Numbered from the stretch's first letter, positions 8,167 through 18,360 are shown. The stretch: DNA of 53,653 nt from Mesorhizobium alhagi CCNWXJ12-2 (GCF_000236565.1 NZ_AHAM01000255.1:1-53653); one strand, 5' to 3'. Notes: generated by a model from the letters alone, not told the origin. Numbers and translations: made by a program.

Positions 8167-9198
8167 GTGGCGAAGCGACGGTCGAATGGCGGAACCGGAG
8201 GTGCGGCGGGCGAAGCCGGCATTGCCGAGCAACAGGTGAGCGAGAGCAGGACCGACCGCCTCCGGATCCGCGCGGCCTGGATGTATTTCATCGAGCAGAT
8301 GACGCAGAACGAGATCGCCGAGGTGCTTGGTGTCGGCCGCGTCACCATCGTGCGCATGCTTGCAGAGGCGCGCGCGCGCAACGAGATCAAGATAGCCATC
8401 GAAAGCGAGTTGAGCGAACTCGTCAGGCTCGAGCGCGCGCTGGAAAAGACCTTCGGCATCCAGCAGGCTTTCGTGGCGCCGCTTTCCAAGCCAGAGGCCG
8501 ACCCGATCCCGGCGATTTCCGCCAAGACCGGCGCTTATCTTTCGGAGGCGATGAAGTCGAGCATGCGCGTCGGCGTCGGCTGGGGCCGCACTCTTTTCAG
8601 CACATTGTCCTTCATCACGCCAAAGTCCCTGTCGGACTTCAAGGTGATTTCGCTTCTCGGTGGCGTCGGCGTGGCTCGACAGATCAATCCGGCTGAGTTC
8701 GCCTGGCGGTTTGCGCAGACCTTTCAGGGCGAGGGTTACCTGATCCCCGCGCCGGCGGTTGTCGACAGCGTCGAGACAAAAATCGCCCTTATCGACCGCT
8801 GCGGCCTGCAGGATATCTTCCGCATGACCGATGATCTCGACGCCGTTCTGCTGAGCATCGGCGGCATCAGGTCGGCGACGACGTTCTACCGCGGCGGGTA
8901 CCTCAAGGAAGCCCAGAGGGAGGAACTGATCGCGCGCGGTTCGGTCGGCGATCTGCTCTTCCACCCGTTCGACATAGACGGCCAAATCGTCGACCATCCG
9001 ATCAACGGCGTGGTCATGTCGGTGGATGTCGAGCGGCTGCGCCGAGCGCCGCTCCGCATCCTGACCTCCGGCGGCCCGGAAAAGATCGAGGCGCTGCTCG
9101 GCGCCATGAGCTTGATCGCGCCGACAGTGCTGATAACCGACGAGGAAAGCGCGCGGCGGGTGCTGGAATTGCATGCCGCTCGGGAGGGGCGGCAGTAG
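8167..9198 (+). CDS. SorC/CggR-type sugar-binding transcriptional regulator
   Basis: A 343-residue regulator with an N-terminal helix-turn-helix at about residues 45-66 (MTQNEIAEVLGVGRVTIVRML) and a C-terminal sugar-binding domain typical of the SorC family, with GVGWGRTL (ribose-5-phosphate-isomerase-like fold) and conserved LLGGVGV and LLSIGG stretches. These proteins usually sense phosphorylated sugars, which fits a neighbour of a PTS. The GTG start at 8167 gives about 30 low-complexity residues before the HTH; a later start is possible. It is likely to control the srl operon and the divergent gene at 7223-8041, but this is inferred only from position. Confidence 0.88.
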   Translation: MAKRRSNGGTGGAAGEAGIAEQQVSESRTDRLRIRAAWMYFIEQMTQNEIAEVLGVGRVTIVRMLAEARARNEIKIAIESELSELVRLERALEKTFGIQQAFVAPLSKPEADPIPAISAKTGAYLSEAMKSSMRVGVGWGRTLFSTLSFITPKSLSDFKVISLLGGVGVARQINPAEFAWRFAQTFQGEGYLIPAPAVVDSVETKIALIDRCGLQDIFRMTDDLDAVLLSIGGIRSATTFYRGGYLKEAQREELIARGSVGDLLFHPFDIDGQIVDHPINGVVMSVDVERLRRAPLRILTSGGPEKIEALLGAMSLIAPTVLITDEESARRVLELHAAREGRQ

Positions 9199-9204
9199 CG
9201 CGCA

Positions 9205-10119
9205 TCAGCTTTCGGGGTACCGCTGCGAGCCGAACCCTGCCATCGTCGCCTTCACTTCGCGGGTGATCCAGCGCTTGAATTCGAGGACCTTGGCGCTTTG
9301 CCGGCCGGATGCCCGCGTCACGAGATAGTAGCCGAGACCGCTGGCGACCGTGACGCCGAACGGTGCGACCAACCGGCCGTCGGCCAGCGCGTCCGCAGCC
9401 AGCAACTGCCACGCCAGCATGACGCCCTGGCCGGCGATCGCCGCCTCAAGGCAAAGCACCGGGTCGGTAAAGGTTGCACCCGGAAGCGGCGTGACCGGCT
9501 CGCCCCCGGCCGCCGCGAACCAGCGGTCCCAACTGAGCATGGTGTTTTCGTCCTGGATTACGGAAACGTGAGCGAGGTCGGCCGGCGAGCGCAGCCGCTT
9601 CGCGAGTTCGGGCGAGCAGACCGGAAAGATCTCCAGCGGAAGCAGGAGTTCGGCCCGCACGCGCGGCCAGTTGCCTTCGCCCATGCGGATGGCGAGCTCG
9701 ACATCGGAGTGCTCGAGGTCGACGAGACGCGTCGAGGCGTCGATCCGCAGAAGGATTTCGGGGTGGAGCGCGAAGAAGCGGCTGAGCCTCGGCACCATCC
9801 AGCGCGACGCGAAAGCAGGCGGCACCGACACGACCAGAGTGTTGGTCGCCTGCTCGTCGGCCATCGCCACCGCCTGCGCGAGTTCGTGGAACCCAACCGA
9901 GAGCCGCGCGGTGAATAAGGCGCCAAACGCTGTCGGCGTCAGTCCGCCGCTCGTACGCTCGAACAGTTTCTTGCCGAGTTGCAATTCGATCCGGCCGATC
10001 TGCTGGCTGACTGCGCTGGGCGAGACGCCGAGTTCTTCGGCGGCCTTGGCGAGCGACCCGCAGCGGGCCGCCGCTTCCGCGGCGCGCAGGCCATTCAAAT
10101 GCACGGAGTTGAGGTTCAT
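9205..10119 (-). CDS. LysR-family transcriptional regulator (GcvA-like)
   Basis: A 304-residue regulator. Residues 1-60 form the winged HTH (LRAAEAAARCGSLAKAAEEL, then GVSPSAVSQQIGRIELQLGK), with a SubstrateBinding LysR domain after it. The pattern NSVHLNGLRAAEAAARCGS is of the GcvA/AmpR type. It is convergent with the SorC-type gene (6 bases between stops) and divergent from a small gene at 10219 and the MFS gene beyond, its likely target. The 99-base divergent region holds GATTTTC (10127-10133) and GAAAATC (10161-10167), an inverted repeat that could be part of its operator. The inducer is unknown. Confidence 0.9.
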   Translation of the reverse strand: MNLNSVHLNGLRAAEAAARCGSLAKAAEELGVSPSAVSQQIGRIELQLGKKLFERTSGGLTPTAFGALFTARLSVGFHELAQAVAMADEQATNTLVVSVPPAFASRWMVPRLSRFFALHPEILLRIDASTRLVDLEHSDVELAIRMGEGNWPRVRAELLLPLEIFPVCSPELAKRLRSPADLAHVSVIQDENTMLSWDRWFAAAGGEPVTPLPGATFTDPVLCLEAAIAGQGVMLAWQLLAADALADGRLVAPFGVTVASGLGYYLVTRASGRQSAKVLEFKRWITREVKATMAGFGSQRYPES

Positions 10120-10218
10120 GGCTTTAGATTTTCTAACGTTCTGCTCGACATTTCTGGATTGAAAATCGCCGGATTAGGCAGATCATACAGTCATTGAACC
10201 AGATGGGGCGAGAAAAAC

Positions 10219-10425
10219 ATGAAGATTTTCTCAATCAGAGCCAGAGCGGCGGGCGAGACGCGGAGAAGGCCGCGCGATATGTCAGCCGGCGAAGAAAGCT
10301 GGATACTCGACCCGCTGTCGCACCCGGCTGTCGAGGCGATGACGGAGCGCGAACTGGCCGACCTGCCGTTCAACCGCGGTTATCGCGGCGCGCCGGAATG
10401 CTTGGGCGAACGGTGCAGCGGCTGA
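10219..10425 (+). CDS. Small protein, DUF1127-like tail
   Basis: A 68-residue open frame: an Arg-rich start, then WILDPLSHPAVEAMTEREL followed by ADLPFNRG, reminiscent of the short DUF1127-type proteins of rhizobia. Start ATG 10219 has only a weak upstream purine stretch; ATG 10279 (MSAGEESW) is the alternative and would leave 48 residues. It sits between the divergent LysR gene and the MFS gene. Small size makes it uncertain, but the pattern of the C-terminal half looks protein-coding. Confidence 0.5.
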   Translation: MKIFSIRARAAGETRRRPRDMSAGEESWILDPLSHPAVEAMTERELADLPFNRGYRGAPECLGERCSG

Positions 10426-10545
10426 ATTCGCCTCGCTAAACCAGCGACTGAAGCACCTTGGTAGGGCGCTTCGGCTTTGCGGCTGGTCCAACGGGAAGGC
10501 GAGCGCCGCTATTGTATGCTCGGCCGACGGCAATATTGTCGCGCC

Positions 10546-11715
10546 ATGGTTTCGAGCCCCGCGCCTCCGCTCCGTTTCGCCATCGCCGGCATGATAGCGA
10601 TGGCGGTCGCCATGGGCTTCGGGCGCTTCGTCTATACGCCGATCCTGCCCGGCATGATGGACGAACTCGGCCTGTCTTCGGCCGATGCAGGGCTGATCGC
10701 TTCGGCCAACTATCTGGGCTATCTGGTCGGCGCCATCGTCGCGGCGGGCGGTTGGGCCCATGGCGGCGAACGGGCGCTGATGCTCGGCGCGCTGGCGGCG
10801 AGCGCGCTGCTCTCGGCGCTGATGGGCCTGAGCGACAGTCTGCCGGTCTTCCTGCTGATCCGCTTCCTGGCGGGACTGGCCAGCGCCTTCGTCATGGTAT
10901 TCCTGACCAGTATCGTCTTCAGCCATCTGGCGGTAGCCAAGCGCAGTGATTTGCAGGCCATGCATTTCGGCGGCGTCGGCGTCGGCATTGCGGTCTCGTC
11001 GGCGATGATGGCTGTCCTGCTTGCCGCCGGTTCGCACTGGCCCGCAGGCTGGTTGTGGTCGGGCGTGATTTCGGCCGCCGGCTTCGCAGTGGTCGCGCTG
11101 CTCATCGATCGCGGCCCGCTGACCGTAGGGCCTGCCCGTCGCGAGCCGCGCCTGCCCAAAAGTGCGGCACTCGCCAAGATCATCCTCGCCTACGGCATAT
11201 TCGGCTTCGGCTATATCGTCACCGCCACCTTCCTGGTGGCGATCGTGCGCCAGGGCGACGCCGGCCGGCAGTTCGAGGCGCTGGTCTGGCTGGCGACGGG
11301 GCTGGCCGGCATCCCGTCGGTCTGGCTGTGGAACCGCATCGCCGCGCGCGCCGGGCTGACGGCGACATTTGCCGTCGGCTGCATCGTGGAGGCTGTGGGC
11401 GTGACCGCGAGCGTCGCGTTCGGCGGTTTCGCCGGCCCCCTCCTCGGAGGCGTGCTGCTCGGCGGCACATTCATCGCCGTCACCGCGCTCGGTCTGCAGA
11501 TCGGGCGGCTGCTTGCGCCGGAAGCGCCGCGCCGGGTGCTGGCGCTGATGACCGCTTCGTTCGGGGTGGGGCAGATCCTTGGGCCGATCGCGGCGGGCTG
11601 GGTCGCAGAGTGGACGGGAAACTTCGTCGCGGCCTCGATCGGCGCGGCTGTCGCGCTACTCTTGGCCGGCGGCATCGGCTACGACGCCGGAAGAAAGCAG
11701 AAGCTGGGCCGATAA
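10546..11715 (+). CDS. MFS transporter, YbfB/YjiJ family
   Basis: A 389-residue inner-membrane protein with about 12 hydrophobic segments. The start FAIAGMIAMAVAMGFGRFVY and the first-helix motif GFGRFVYTPILP followed by SADAGLIASANYLGYLVGA are characteristic of the YbfB/YjiJ major-facilitator group. ATG 10546 begins the protein just before the first membrane helix; the open frame upstream to 10477 would add an unlikely basic peptide. The substrate is unknown. Together with the divergent LysR gene it forms the common regulator-exporter pair. Confidence 0.88.
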   Translation: MVSSPAPPLRFAIAGMIAMAVAMGFGRFVYTPILPGMMDELGLSSADAGLIASANYLGYLVGAIVAAGGWAHGGERALMLGALAASALLSALMGLSDSLPVFLLIRFLAGLASAFVMVFLTSIVFSHLAVAKRSDLQAMHFGGVGVGIAVSSAMMAVLLAAGSHWPAGWLWSGVISAAGFAVVALLIDRGPLTVGPARREPRLPKSAALAKIILAYGIFGFGYIVTATFLVAIVRQGDAGRQFEALVWLATGLAGIPSVWLWNRIAARAGLTATFAVGCIVEAVGVTASVAFGGFAGPLLGGVLLGGTFIAVTALGLQIGRLLAPEAPRRVLALMTASFGVGQILGPIAAGWVAEWTGNFVAASIGAAVALLLAGGIGYDAGRKQKLGR

Positions 11716-11827
11716 ACATCTGCCTGATTCTGCCGCAATGCGCTGTCAGGGGGATATTTCATTCGCGGGTATTCTGTGACATGCCCGCAAGCGCACTGCC
11801 GATTTGCCCCCACAGGAACTAGCCGAA

Positions 11828-13102
11828 ATGTTCGTATCGTTTTTCCCGCAGCCGAAGCTGTTCTTCATTTCGGCGGCCGTCTGGAGCCTGGCGCTCGTTA
11901 TTGTGTGGTTCTTGGGCGGGGAACAATTGGCCGCCGTTCTCGGCTGGCCGGCGGCGGCTGCAGACGTGCCGCCCATCATTGAGCCGTCACGCTTCCTGAC
12001 GGCGCAATACCTCTGGTTCTACGTCTACTTTGCCGCGGGTATCGGCCTCTTCTATCTTTTTTGGGCGTGGTATGCGCCGCATCCGTGGCAAAGCTGGTCG
12101 ATTCTTGGATCAGGCTTGGTCATTTTCGTCACCAATTTCTCTGTGCAGGTAAGTGTCGCGCTGAATGATTGGCGCGGCATGTTCTACGACATGGTGCAGA
12201 GGGCGTTGACAACGCCCGGAGCGGTCGCGCCGGCAGAGCTTTATTATGGCGTATGGCAGTTTCTCTCGCTGGCACTAATTGGCATTACGGTGGCAGTGCT
12301 CAACCTCTTCTTCGTCAGGCACTACGTTTTCCGCTGGCGTACCGCGATGAACGAATATTTCACGTCGTACTGGTCGCGGCTGCGCCACATCGAAGGTGCA
12401 TCGCAGCGTGTCCAGGACGATACAATGCGCTTTTCCGGGACAATGCAGGGGCTCGGCGTCAATTTCATCGATTCGGTGATGACACTGATTGCGTTCCTAC
12501 CTTTGCTCGCATCTCTGTCGGTTCATATCGAGACGTTGCCGCTCGTTGGATCGATCCCATATCCGCTCGTAGTCGCAGCCGTTGGCTGGTCGCTGTTCGG
12601 CACATTTTTGTTGGCTGTGGTTGGCATCAAGCTGCCCGGTCTCGAGTTCAAGAATCAACGTGTCGAGGCCGCGTTCCGCAAGGAGCTGGTTTTCGGAGAG
12701 GACGATGCCACTCGCGCCCAACCGCCAACTCTGGCCCAACTTTTCGGCAACGTGCGAAGGAACTACTTCCGCCTCTATGCGCACTACGTCTACTTCGACG
12801 TGGTACGCTATCTGTACATCCAGGCGGATGCTGTCTTCGCTACTCTGATTCTCGTTCCCACGGTCGCAATCGGGAGAATCACCTTGGGTGTGTTTCAGCA
12901 GACCGTCGCTGCTTTCACCCAGGTCGCAAATTCCTTCCAGTACCTGGTCAATTCGTGGCCGACGATCGTGGAACTGATCTCGATCTACAAACGCCTGCGC
13001 GCCTTCGAAGCGACACTGGAGGGCGCCCCCCTGCCGGAGATCGATCGGACCTATCTGGAGCGCGAGGAGAAACTCGGGGAGGAAGCAGCTACCGCCGAAT
13101 GA
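11828..13102 (+). CDS. bacA: SbmA/BacA-family peptide transporter
   Basis: A 424-residue inner-membrane protein, close to the 420 or so of Sinorhizobium BacA. It has seven to eight membrane segments and the SbmA_BacA domain throughout, e.g. [41 protein letters not shown] and [20 protein letters not shown]. The family imports proline-rich and nodule cysteine-rich peptides, B12-like compounds and bleomycin with the proton gradient, and in rhizobia protects bacteroids from plant peptides. ATG 11828 is preceded by AGGAACT at good spacing; a TTG at 11804 is less likely. Third-position GC looks lower than in the flanking genes. It is not proof of a symbiotic lifestyle, as non-symbionts also carry it. 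Confidence 0.94.
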   Translation: MFVSFFPQPKLFFISAAVWSLALVIVWFLGGEQLAAVLGWPAAAADVPPIIEPSRFLTAQYLWFYVYFAAGIGLFYLFWAWYAPHPWQSWSILGSGLVIFVTNFSVQVSVALNDWRGMFYDMVQRALTTPGAVAPAELYYGVWQFLSLALIGITVAVLNLFFVRHYVFRWRTAMNEYFTSYWSRLRHIEGASQRVQDDTMRFSGTMQGLGVNFIDSVMTLIAFLPLLASLSVHIETLPLVGSIPYPLVVAAVGWSLFGTFLLAVVGIKLPGLEFKNQRVEAAFRKELVFGEDDATRAQPPTLAQLFGNVRRNYFRLYAHYVYFDVVRYLYIQADAVFATLILVPTVAIGRITLGVFQQTVAAFTQVANSFQYLVNSWPTIVELISIYKRLRAFEATLEGAPLPEIDRTYLEREEKLGEEAATAE

Positions 13103-13119
13103 CTCGAGGCGAAAGGCTC

Positions 13120-14124
13120 TCAGCCGCCGAGGCCGGGTTCGGTTTTGGCTGGCTCGGCCCGATTACGCCCCAACCAGGCCTCGTGGCTCAAGCACTCGAC
13201 ATCCCGCTTCACGCAGATCTCTTCGGCGAAGCGTTCCAGCGCGCGCCAATAGGCGCCACCATTCATCAGCGTGAAGTGGAAGCCGATCTGCAGCGGGACG
13301 CGCTCGCCGGAATATTGCACCTCGAAGGCGGCGCGAAATGCTTCAAGCGCGCGCGTCTCGAACGCCGCTGCCTCGCCGGCGCGTTCAAGACCGCCCGAGT
13401 GGCGCACGAACAGATTGTAGTCCATGGCGATCACCCGCCGCGAAGCCGGCCCTTCGCTGATCTGCGGCAGGGCGAAACGGGTCACCCCGCCAGCCCCTTC
13501 CGGTTCCGCCGGCCCGCGCGAAACACCGCTCGCGTCATAGGCGAATTTCGCCTCGGATAGCGCCGCGTAGAGCGCCTTGCTCGTCGATAGATAGGGCGCA
13601 CGAAAGCCGGAGATTTCGGTCTCCGCGAATTTTCGCCAGTCCGCCGGTTCGCGGGCGATGCCGTTAATCGCATAGGCGTCGCGCAGGATGGTCGAGAACG
13701 ATGCGAATTCGTTCAGCCAGTCGGCCTTGCTCCAGTTCTTGCCGTCGAAATGGCCGCAGCCATGGCTGGCGATCTCATGGCCCTCCGAGCGCGCCAGCCG
13801 GATTTGCGCGAGCCGCGCGGCCACCTCCTCTTTCGACTGAGCGAAGCCGACATTGGATTTGCCTGCGCCCTTGCCGGGCGCGTGGTATTCACGGCGCGTT
13901 TCCTTCGACAGCAGGAATACGCAGGACAGGAAATAGGTGAAGCGCGCTCCGGTGCGGGCCGCGAGCGTGCGGCTGCGCTGCCATTGCGCCAGGTCATGCG
14001 CGCCGTCGAAAGAGATGATGACGTGCTGGATCGGCCGGGCGCCGGAATGAGCGACACTTGAAACGGGGACGGAAAGAAGGGCGCAAGCGGCGACACAAAC
14101 GCGGAACGCAATGGACATTGGCAT
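13120..14124 (-). CDS. Secreted polysaccharide deacetylase family protein
   Basis: A protein of about 334 residues with an N-terminal signal peptide (FRVCVAACALLSVPVSSVAHS). The NodB-like deacetylase fold is suggested by VIISFDGAHD near the start (catalytic Asp region) and by EGHEIASHGCGHFDGKNW, whose His residues fit the metal-binding HxxxH motif, plus GFRAPYLSTS (the RxPY motif). It would act in the periplasm on an N-acetylated polysaccharide or peptidoglycan. The start is ATG 14124 or ATG 14118; neither has a strong ribosome site. It is convergent with bacA. Substrate not predictable. Confidence 0.82.
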   Translation of the reverse strand: MPMSIAFRVCVAACALLSVPVSSVAHSGARPIQHVIISFDGAHDLAQWQRSRTLAARTGARFTYFLSCVFLLSKETRREYHAPGKGAGKSNVGFAQSKEEVAARLAQIRLARSEGHEIASHGCGHFDGKNWSKADWLNEFASFSTILRDAYAINGIAREPADWRKFAETEISGFRAPYLSTSKALYAALSEAKFAYDASGVSRGPAEPEGAGGVTRFALPQISEGPASRRVIAMDYNLFVRHSGGLERAGEAAAFETRALEAFRAAFEVQYSGERVPLQIGFHFTLMNGGAYWRALERFAEEICVKRDVECLSHEAWLGRNRAEPAKTEPGLGG

Positions 14125-14265
14125 CAATTCTGAAAAGGCATGAAACGGATCGGCAAACGGCTAGGGCCGGAATGTGGCCGAGGTTGGATGGCCTGTCGCC
14201 GTGCCATAGGCAAGGGCGTAGCAGCGCGATAGGATGCCGCGTTCGTTGGTACGGGGGAGGCCGCG

Positions 14266-14835
14266 ATGGTTCCGCTCATTCTGGGTTTGATAATCTTTCT
14301 GGGCATCCACTCGGTTCGCATCGTCGCGCCCAAATGGCGCGACCGGCAGATGGCGGCGATGGGCGAGGGGCGCTGGAAAGGTATCTACTCGCTGGTTTCG
14401 GCGGCCGGGCTGGTTCTCCTTATCTGGGGCTACGGCAGGGCATGGGAGGTGGCGCCGATCCTCTACGAGCCGCCGGTCTGGATGAAGCACACGGCCGCGC
14501 TGCTGATGTTCTTCTCCTTCGTCTCGCTGATGGTGTTCAGCTTTCCAGCCGGACGCCTGAAGCCGATGCTCAAGCACCCGTTCCTGGTTGCGGTGCAAAT
14601 CTGGGCTGTCGCGCATCTGCTCGCCAATGGCGATCTGGCGTCCGTGATCCTGTTCGGCGCCTTCCTTGCATGGGCCGTGATCGACCGCCTCGCGGTGGAG
14701 TGGCGCGGGGAGGCGGCGGCGCTGCCGGGGCCGGTCAAATGGGACGCCCTCGCGGTAGTGTCTGGCGCGGTGCTCTACGTCCTGTTCATCTGGAGACTGC
14801 ATCTTTGGCTGATTGGCGTGCCGCCGCTCGCCTGA
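14266..14835 (+). CDS. nnrU: NnrU family membrane protein
   Basis: A 189-residue inner-membrane protein with five or six hydrophobic segments. LGIHSVRIVAPKWRDR and GRWKGIYSLVSAAGLVLLI match the NnrU family, first found beside nitric oxide reductase genes in denitrifiers and related to isoprenoid-modifying membrane enzymes. Here no nor or nir gene is nearby and no FNR-like TTGAT-N4-ATCAA site is visible upstream, so a link to denitrification is not supported. ATG 14266 follows GGGGGAGG at good spacing. Confidence 0.85.
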   Translation: MVPLILGLIIFLGIHSVRIVAPKWRDRQMAAMGEGRWKGIYSLVSAAGLVLLIWGYGRAWEVAPILYEPPVWMKHTAALLMFFSFVSLMVFSFPAGRLKPMLKHPFLVAVQIWAVAHLLANGDLASVILFGAFLAWAVIDRLAVEWRGEAAALPGPVKWDALAVVSGAVLYVLFIWRLHLWLIGVPPLA

Positions 14836-14951
14836 ACCCAATCCGGATGAAGCCAGGCCGATTTTCCGCCTCGCCCCCTTCCATGCCGGCGAAATATCGC
14901 TAAAACGCAGGCTCAACGCGCCCTTCCGCGCAGGATATGGTATAAAAACGC

Positions 14952-15617
14952 ATGTCGGACGACAGTTTCATTCGCGAAGTCAATGAGGAAATCCGCCAGG
15001 ACCAGGCGAGGGCGCTGTGGGACCGTTTCGGCCCGGCGGCGATCGCGCTTGCGGTGGCGGTCGTCCTCGGCACGGCGGCCTACGTCGCCTATGACTACTG
15101 GGTGGAAACGCGGGCGAACCGCTCGGGCGACCAGTTCTCGCAGGCCCTGGCGCTCGCCAATTCCGGCAAGCCGGACGAGGCGCTGGCCGCGCTCAAGACG
15201 CTGGAGGCGGAGGGCTACGGTGCCTATCCACTGCTGGCCCGGATGCGCGCCGCAACGGTGCTTGCCGAGAAGGGCGATTTCGCCGGCGCGGTCAAGGAAT
15301 TCGACGCGGTTGCGGCCGACACCTCCATTCCGGAGGCTATCCGTGACACCGCACGGCTGCGGGCGGCCCTCCTGCTGGTCGACAACGGCTCCTACGCCGA
15401 CGTTTCGGCGCGGGTGGAAACGCTGACCTCCGACACCAACACGCTGCGCCATGCCGCCCGCGAGGCGCTCGGCCTGTCGGCCTGGAAAGAGGGCAAGTCG
15501 GCCGACGCGCTGAAGCTGTTCGAGCAGGTCGCATCCGACGACGCCGCACCGCGCAACACGCGCGAGCGGGCGAACCTCATGTCCGAACTGATCCGCGGTT
15601 CGGGCAGTGCGTCGTGA
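14952..15617 (+). CDS. YfgM-like TPR membrane protein upstream of der
   Basis: A 221-residue protein: cytoplasmic N-terminus (SDDSFIREVNEEIRQDQARA), one membrane anchor at about residues 28-50, then periplasmic TPR-like helices. This matches the YfgM/ancillary SecYEG translocon subunit family, linked in many proteobacteria to the bamB-der region. It ends 6 bases before der, so the two are probably co-transcribed; a bamB gene between them, common elsewhere, is absent. Role as periplasmic chaperone-like partner is inferred from the family. Confidence 0.85.
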   Translation: MSDDSFIREVNEEIRQDQARALWDRFGPAAIALAVAVVLGTAAYVAYDYWVETRANRSGDQFSQALALANSGKPDEALAALKTLEAEGYGAYPLLARMRAATVLAEKGDFAGAVKEFDAVAADTSIPEAIRDTARLRAALLLVDNGSYADVSARVETLTSDTNTLRHAAREALGLSAWKEGKSADALKLFEQVASDDAAPRNTRERANLMSELIRGSGSAS

Positions 15618-15623
15618 CGGAAG

Positions 15624-17057
15624 ATGAGCTTCAAGGTAGCCATTCTCGGCCGGCCTAACGTCGGCAAATCGACGCTTTTCAACAGGCTGGTCGGTAAGAA
15701 GCTGGCTCTTGTCGACGACACGCCGGGCGTCACGCGCGACCGCCGCGTCCATCCGGCCAAGCTCTATGATCTCCATTTCGACGTGATCGACACCGCCGGC
15801 TTCGAGACGGCCGCCGCCGCGACGCTGCAGGGCCGCATGCGCGCGCAGACCGAGATCGCCATTCGCGAAGCCGACCTGATCTTCTTCATGGTCGATTCCA
15901 AGTCCGGCTTGATGCCCGACGACAAGGCCTTCGCCGACATCGTGCGCCGCTCCGGCAAGCCGGTGGTGCTGGTCGCCAACAAGGCCGAAGCGCGCGGCGC
16001 GCAGGGCGGCATGCTGGAAGCCTGGGAAGTCGGGCTCGGCGAGCCGATCCCCATTTCGGCCGAACACGGGCAAGGCATGCCCGATCTGCGCGATGCGGTG
16101 ATCGCAGCGCTAGGGGAAGAGCGCGCCTTCGGCGAAGAAGACACGGTCGACGAGATCGCTGAAAGCGAAGCGCTGATCGGCGAAGACATAACCGACCCCG
16201 ACGCTGAAGACATCCCGGCCTATGACGAAACCAAGCCGATGCGGATCGCCGTCGTCGGCCGTCCGAACGCGGGCAAGTCGACGCTGATCAACGCGCTGGT
16301 CGAGGAAGAACGGCTGCTCACCGGCCCGGAAGCCGGCATCACCCGCGATTCCATCTCGGTCGACTGGGAGTGGCGCGGACGCCGGATAAAGCTGTTCGAC
16401 ACCGCCGGCATGCGCCGCAAGGCGAAAATCCAGGAAAAGCTGGAAAAAATGTCGGTGTCGGACGGTCTGCGCGCCATCCGCTTTGCCGAGATCGTCATCA
16501 TCGTCTTCGATGCGACCATCCCTTTCGAGAAGCAGGACCTGCAGATCGTCGATCTGATCGTCCGCGAGGGCCGCGCCCCGGTGATTGCCTTCAACAAATG
16601 GGACCTGATCGACAATCCTCAGGAGATGCTGGCCGAACTGCGCGAGAAGACGACGCGCCTTTTGCCGCAGGTGCGCGGCATAAGGGCGGTGACGTTGTCG
16701 GCCGAGACCGGCCGCGGTCTCGACAAGCTGATGGAAGCCGTTCTCGGCACGCACAGGGTCTGGAATAGCCGCGTCTCTACCGGAAAGCTCAATCGCTGGC
16801 TGGAGGGAATACTGGCGCACCATCCGCCGCCCGCCGTCGCCGGCCGCAGGCTGAAGATAAAATACATCACGCAGGCCAAAACCCGCCCGCCGGGATTCGT
16901 GCTTTCGACCTCGCGCCCGGACGCTATGCCGCAGTCCTACATACGCTACCTCGTCAACAGCCTGCGCGAAGCCTTCGACCTGCCGGGCGTGCCGATCCGC
17001 ATGGTGTTGCGCGCCTCGGAGAACCCGTTCGCGGGCAAGGCCAAGAAGCGCGATTGA
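15624..17057 (+). CDS. der: Ribosome biogenesis GTPase Der (EngA)
   Basis: A 477-residue cytoplasmic protein with two tandem GTPase domains and a C-terminal KH-like domain, the layout unique to Der. Domain 1 has GRPNVGKST (residues 9-17), DTPGVTRD and NKAE; domain 2 has [20 protein letters not shown] and NKWD. The C-terminal part includes [18 protein letters not shown]. Der is required for maturation of the 50S subunit. It follows the YfgM-like gene by 6 bases. Length is usual for alphaproteobacteria. Confidence 0.97.
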   Translation: MSFKVAILGRPNVGKSTLFNRLVGKKLALVDDTPGVTRDRRVHPAKLYDLHFDVIDTAGFETAAAATLQGRMRAQTEIAIREADLIFFMVDSKSGLMPDDKAFADIVRRSGKPVVLVANKAEARGAQGGMLEAWEVGLGEPIPISAEHGQGMPDLRDAVIAALGEERAFGEEDTVDEIAESEALIGEDITDPDAEDIPAYDETKPMRIAVVGRPNAGKSTLINALVEEERLLTGPEAGITRDSISVDWEWRGRRIKLFDTAGMRRKAKIQEKLEKMSVSDGLRAIRFAEIVIIVFDATIPFEKQDLQIVDLIVREGRAPVIAFNKWDLIDNPQEMLAELREKTTRLLPQVRGIRAVTLSAETGRGLDKLMEAVLGTHRVWNSRVSTGKLNRWLEGILAHHPPPAVAGRRLKIKYITQAKTRPPGFVLSTSRPDAMPQSYIRYLVNSLREAFDLPGVPIRMVLRASENPFAGKAKKRD

Positions 17058-17163
17058 GTTCGCCCGCCACACTGACGCCGCAAGTGCACCGTTAACGCTC
17101 CATCAAGGTTAATGCATCATCGTCACCTCCAGTGGGGTCTTGTTGCGTTCTGGAGAGTAATCT

Positions 17164-18360
17164 GTGCATCGACGTCTCGTGACGCGGCGGCTGGCTGCGG
17201 CCATCCAAAGCAAGCGCTCATTCCTGCCTCCCATCATCATTGGACTTGGCATCTGGATCGGCTTTCCGACCACGGCGGCATTTCAGGACATGAGAAGCCT
17301 GGTTTCGGGCGCCGAGGCTTCCAATGCCTCCAATGCGCGCTGGGGCTCGTTTGTCGAGCAATCCGTGGCGGGTTCGGTGCACGCCGCCGAAATGCCTTTC
17401 GCCGACGCCAATCTGCCGGTCGGCTCGATTTCAGGCGGCGGCGTGGCCATTCCGGGCGTTGGCGACGTGTCGTTCCGCACGAAGAACGGCGCGGTCGGCG
17501 AGACCCCGGATGAAGAGCGCGTCAGGCGCGGCGACAAGAAGGGCCGCATCGTCAACGTCGCCCCGGTGGCGCCGCCCAAGGCGTTCAATGCCGGCTCGGT
17601 GCTGGACCGCACTTCCTTCCTGTTGCGGCCGACCACCGGCAAGGGCCTGGCAATGACGTTTGTAAAGCCCGACATCAAGGGCAAGGAAATCCAGATCGCC
17701 ACCGCCTTCTACGTCAGGGAAGACAAGAAGCCCGACCCCGGCGTGCCGGCGGTGCTCGCCGCATTGGTCAACAACGAGAAGGCCGACATCCTGGCGACCG
17801 CCTACGCGCCGCCTGAGCCGGACTACGCCAAGGCTTCGCCCTTCGCGAGCCTGCTGCAGGACGAAGACGCTACCGCGGGCCGCTTCATCCCGCCGGTCGG
17901 CGAGGGCGATCACTATTGGATGAGCCAGCCGCTACCGGCCGCAGTGTTTTCGCAGGCCGAACAGAAGTGCCTGGCGACCGGCATCTATTTCGAGGCGCGC
18001 GGCGAAACCCTGAAGGGGCAGGCGGCGGTGGCGCAGGTCATCCTGAACCGTGTACGCAACCCCGCCTACCCGAACACCATTTGCGGCGTGGTCTACCAGA
18101 ACGACCACTGGAAAAACCGCTGCCAGTTCTCCTTCGCCTGTGACGGCAAAAAGGACAGGATCACCAACCGCTCCGTTTACCGGATGGCCGAGGAGGTCGC
18201 GATGGCCGTAACGGCCGGCAAGATCTTCATTCCCGAAGTCGGCTCGTCGACGCACTACTATGCCGACTACGTCAATCCGCGCTGGGCCCGCACCATGGAG
18301 AAGATGAAGAAGATCGGCCTTCACATCTTCTACCGCACCTATGGCGGCGGCTGGAGCTGA
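17164..18360 (+). CDS. Cell wall hydrolase (SleB-like, Hydrolase_2 domain)
   Basis: A 398-residue exported or membrane-anchored protein. An N-terminal hydrophobic segment (residues 20-38) is followed by a long low-complexity region and, from about residue 265, a Hydrolase_2 domain: CLATGIYFEARGETLKGQAA with the catalytic Glu in ARGE, then VILNRVRNPAYPNTICGVVY and CQFSFACDG. Such domains cleave peptidoglycan, as in spore cortex-lytic SleB; in rhizobia they serve cell-wall remodelling. The GTG start at 17164 is the best fit to the signal anchor. The upstream gap to der (106 bases) contains two TTAA half-sites but no clear operator. Confidence 0.88.
   Translation: MHRRLVTRRLAAAIQSKRSFLPPIIIGLGIWIGFPTTAAFQDMRSLVSGAEASNASNARWGSFVEQSVAGSVHAAEMPFADANLPVGSISGGGVAIPGVGDVSFRTKNGAVGETPDEERVRRGDKKGRIVNVAPVAPPKAFNAGSVLDRTSFLLRPTTGKGLAMTFVKPDIKGKEIQIATAFYVREDKKPDPGVPAVLAALVNNEKADILATAYAPPEPDYAKASPFASLLQDEDATAGRFIPPVGEGDHYWMSQPLPAAVFSQAEQKCLATGIYFEARGETLKGQAAVAQVILNRVRNPAYPNTICGVVYQNDHWKNRCQFSFACDGKKDRITNRSVYRMAEEVAMAVTAGKIFIPEVGSSTHYYADYVNPRWARTMEKMKKIGLHIFYRTYGGGWS

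Noticed and set aside
8041-9174. Long minus-strand frame joining the unknown gene to sequence antisense to the SorC regulator
   Set aside because: The regulator has a clear HTH and sugar-binding domain on the plus strand; the minus-strand frame is another shadow.
17091-17114. Two TTAA half-sites before the cell-wall hydrolase as a CtrA box
   Set aside because: The spacing is 13 bases instead of 7, so it does not fit the full site.
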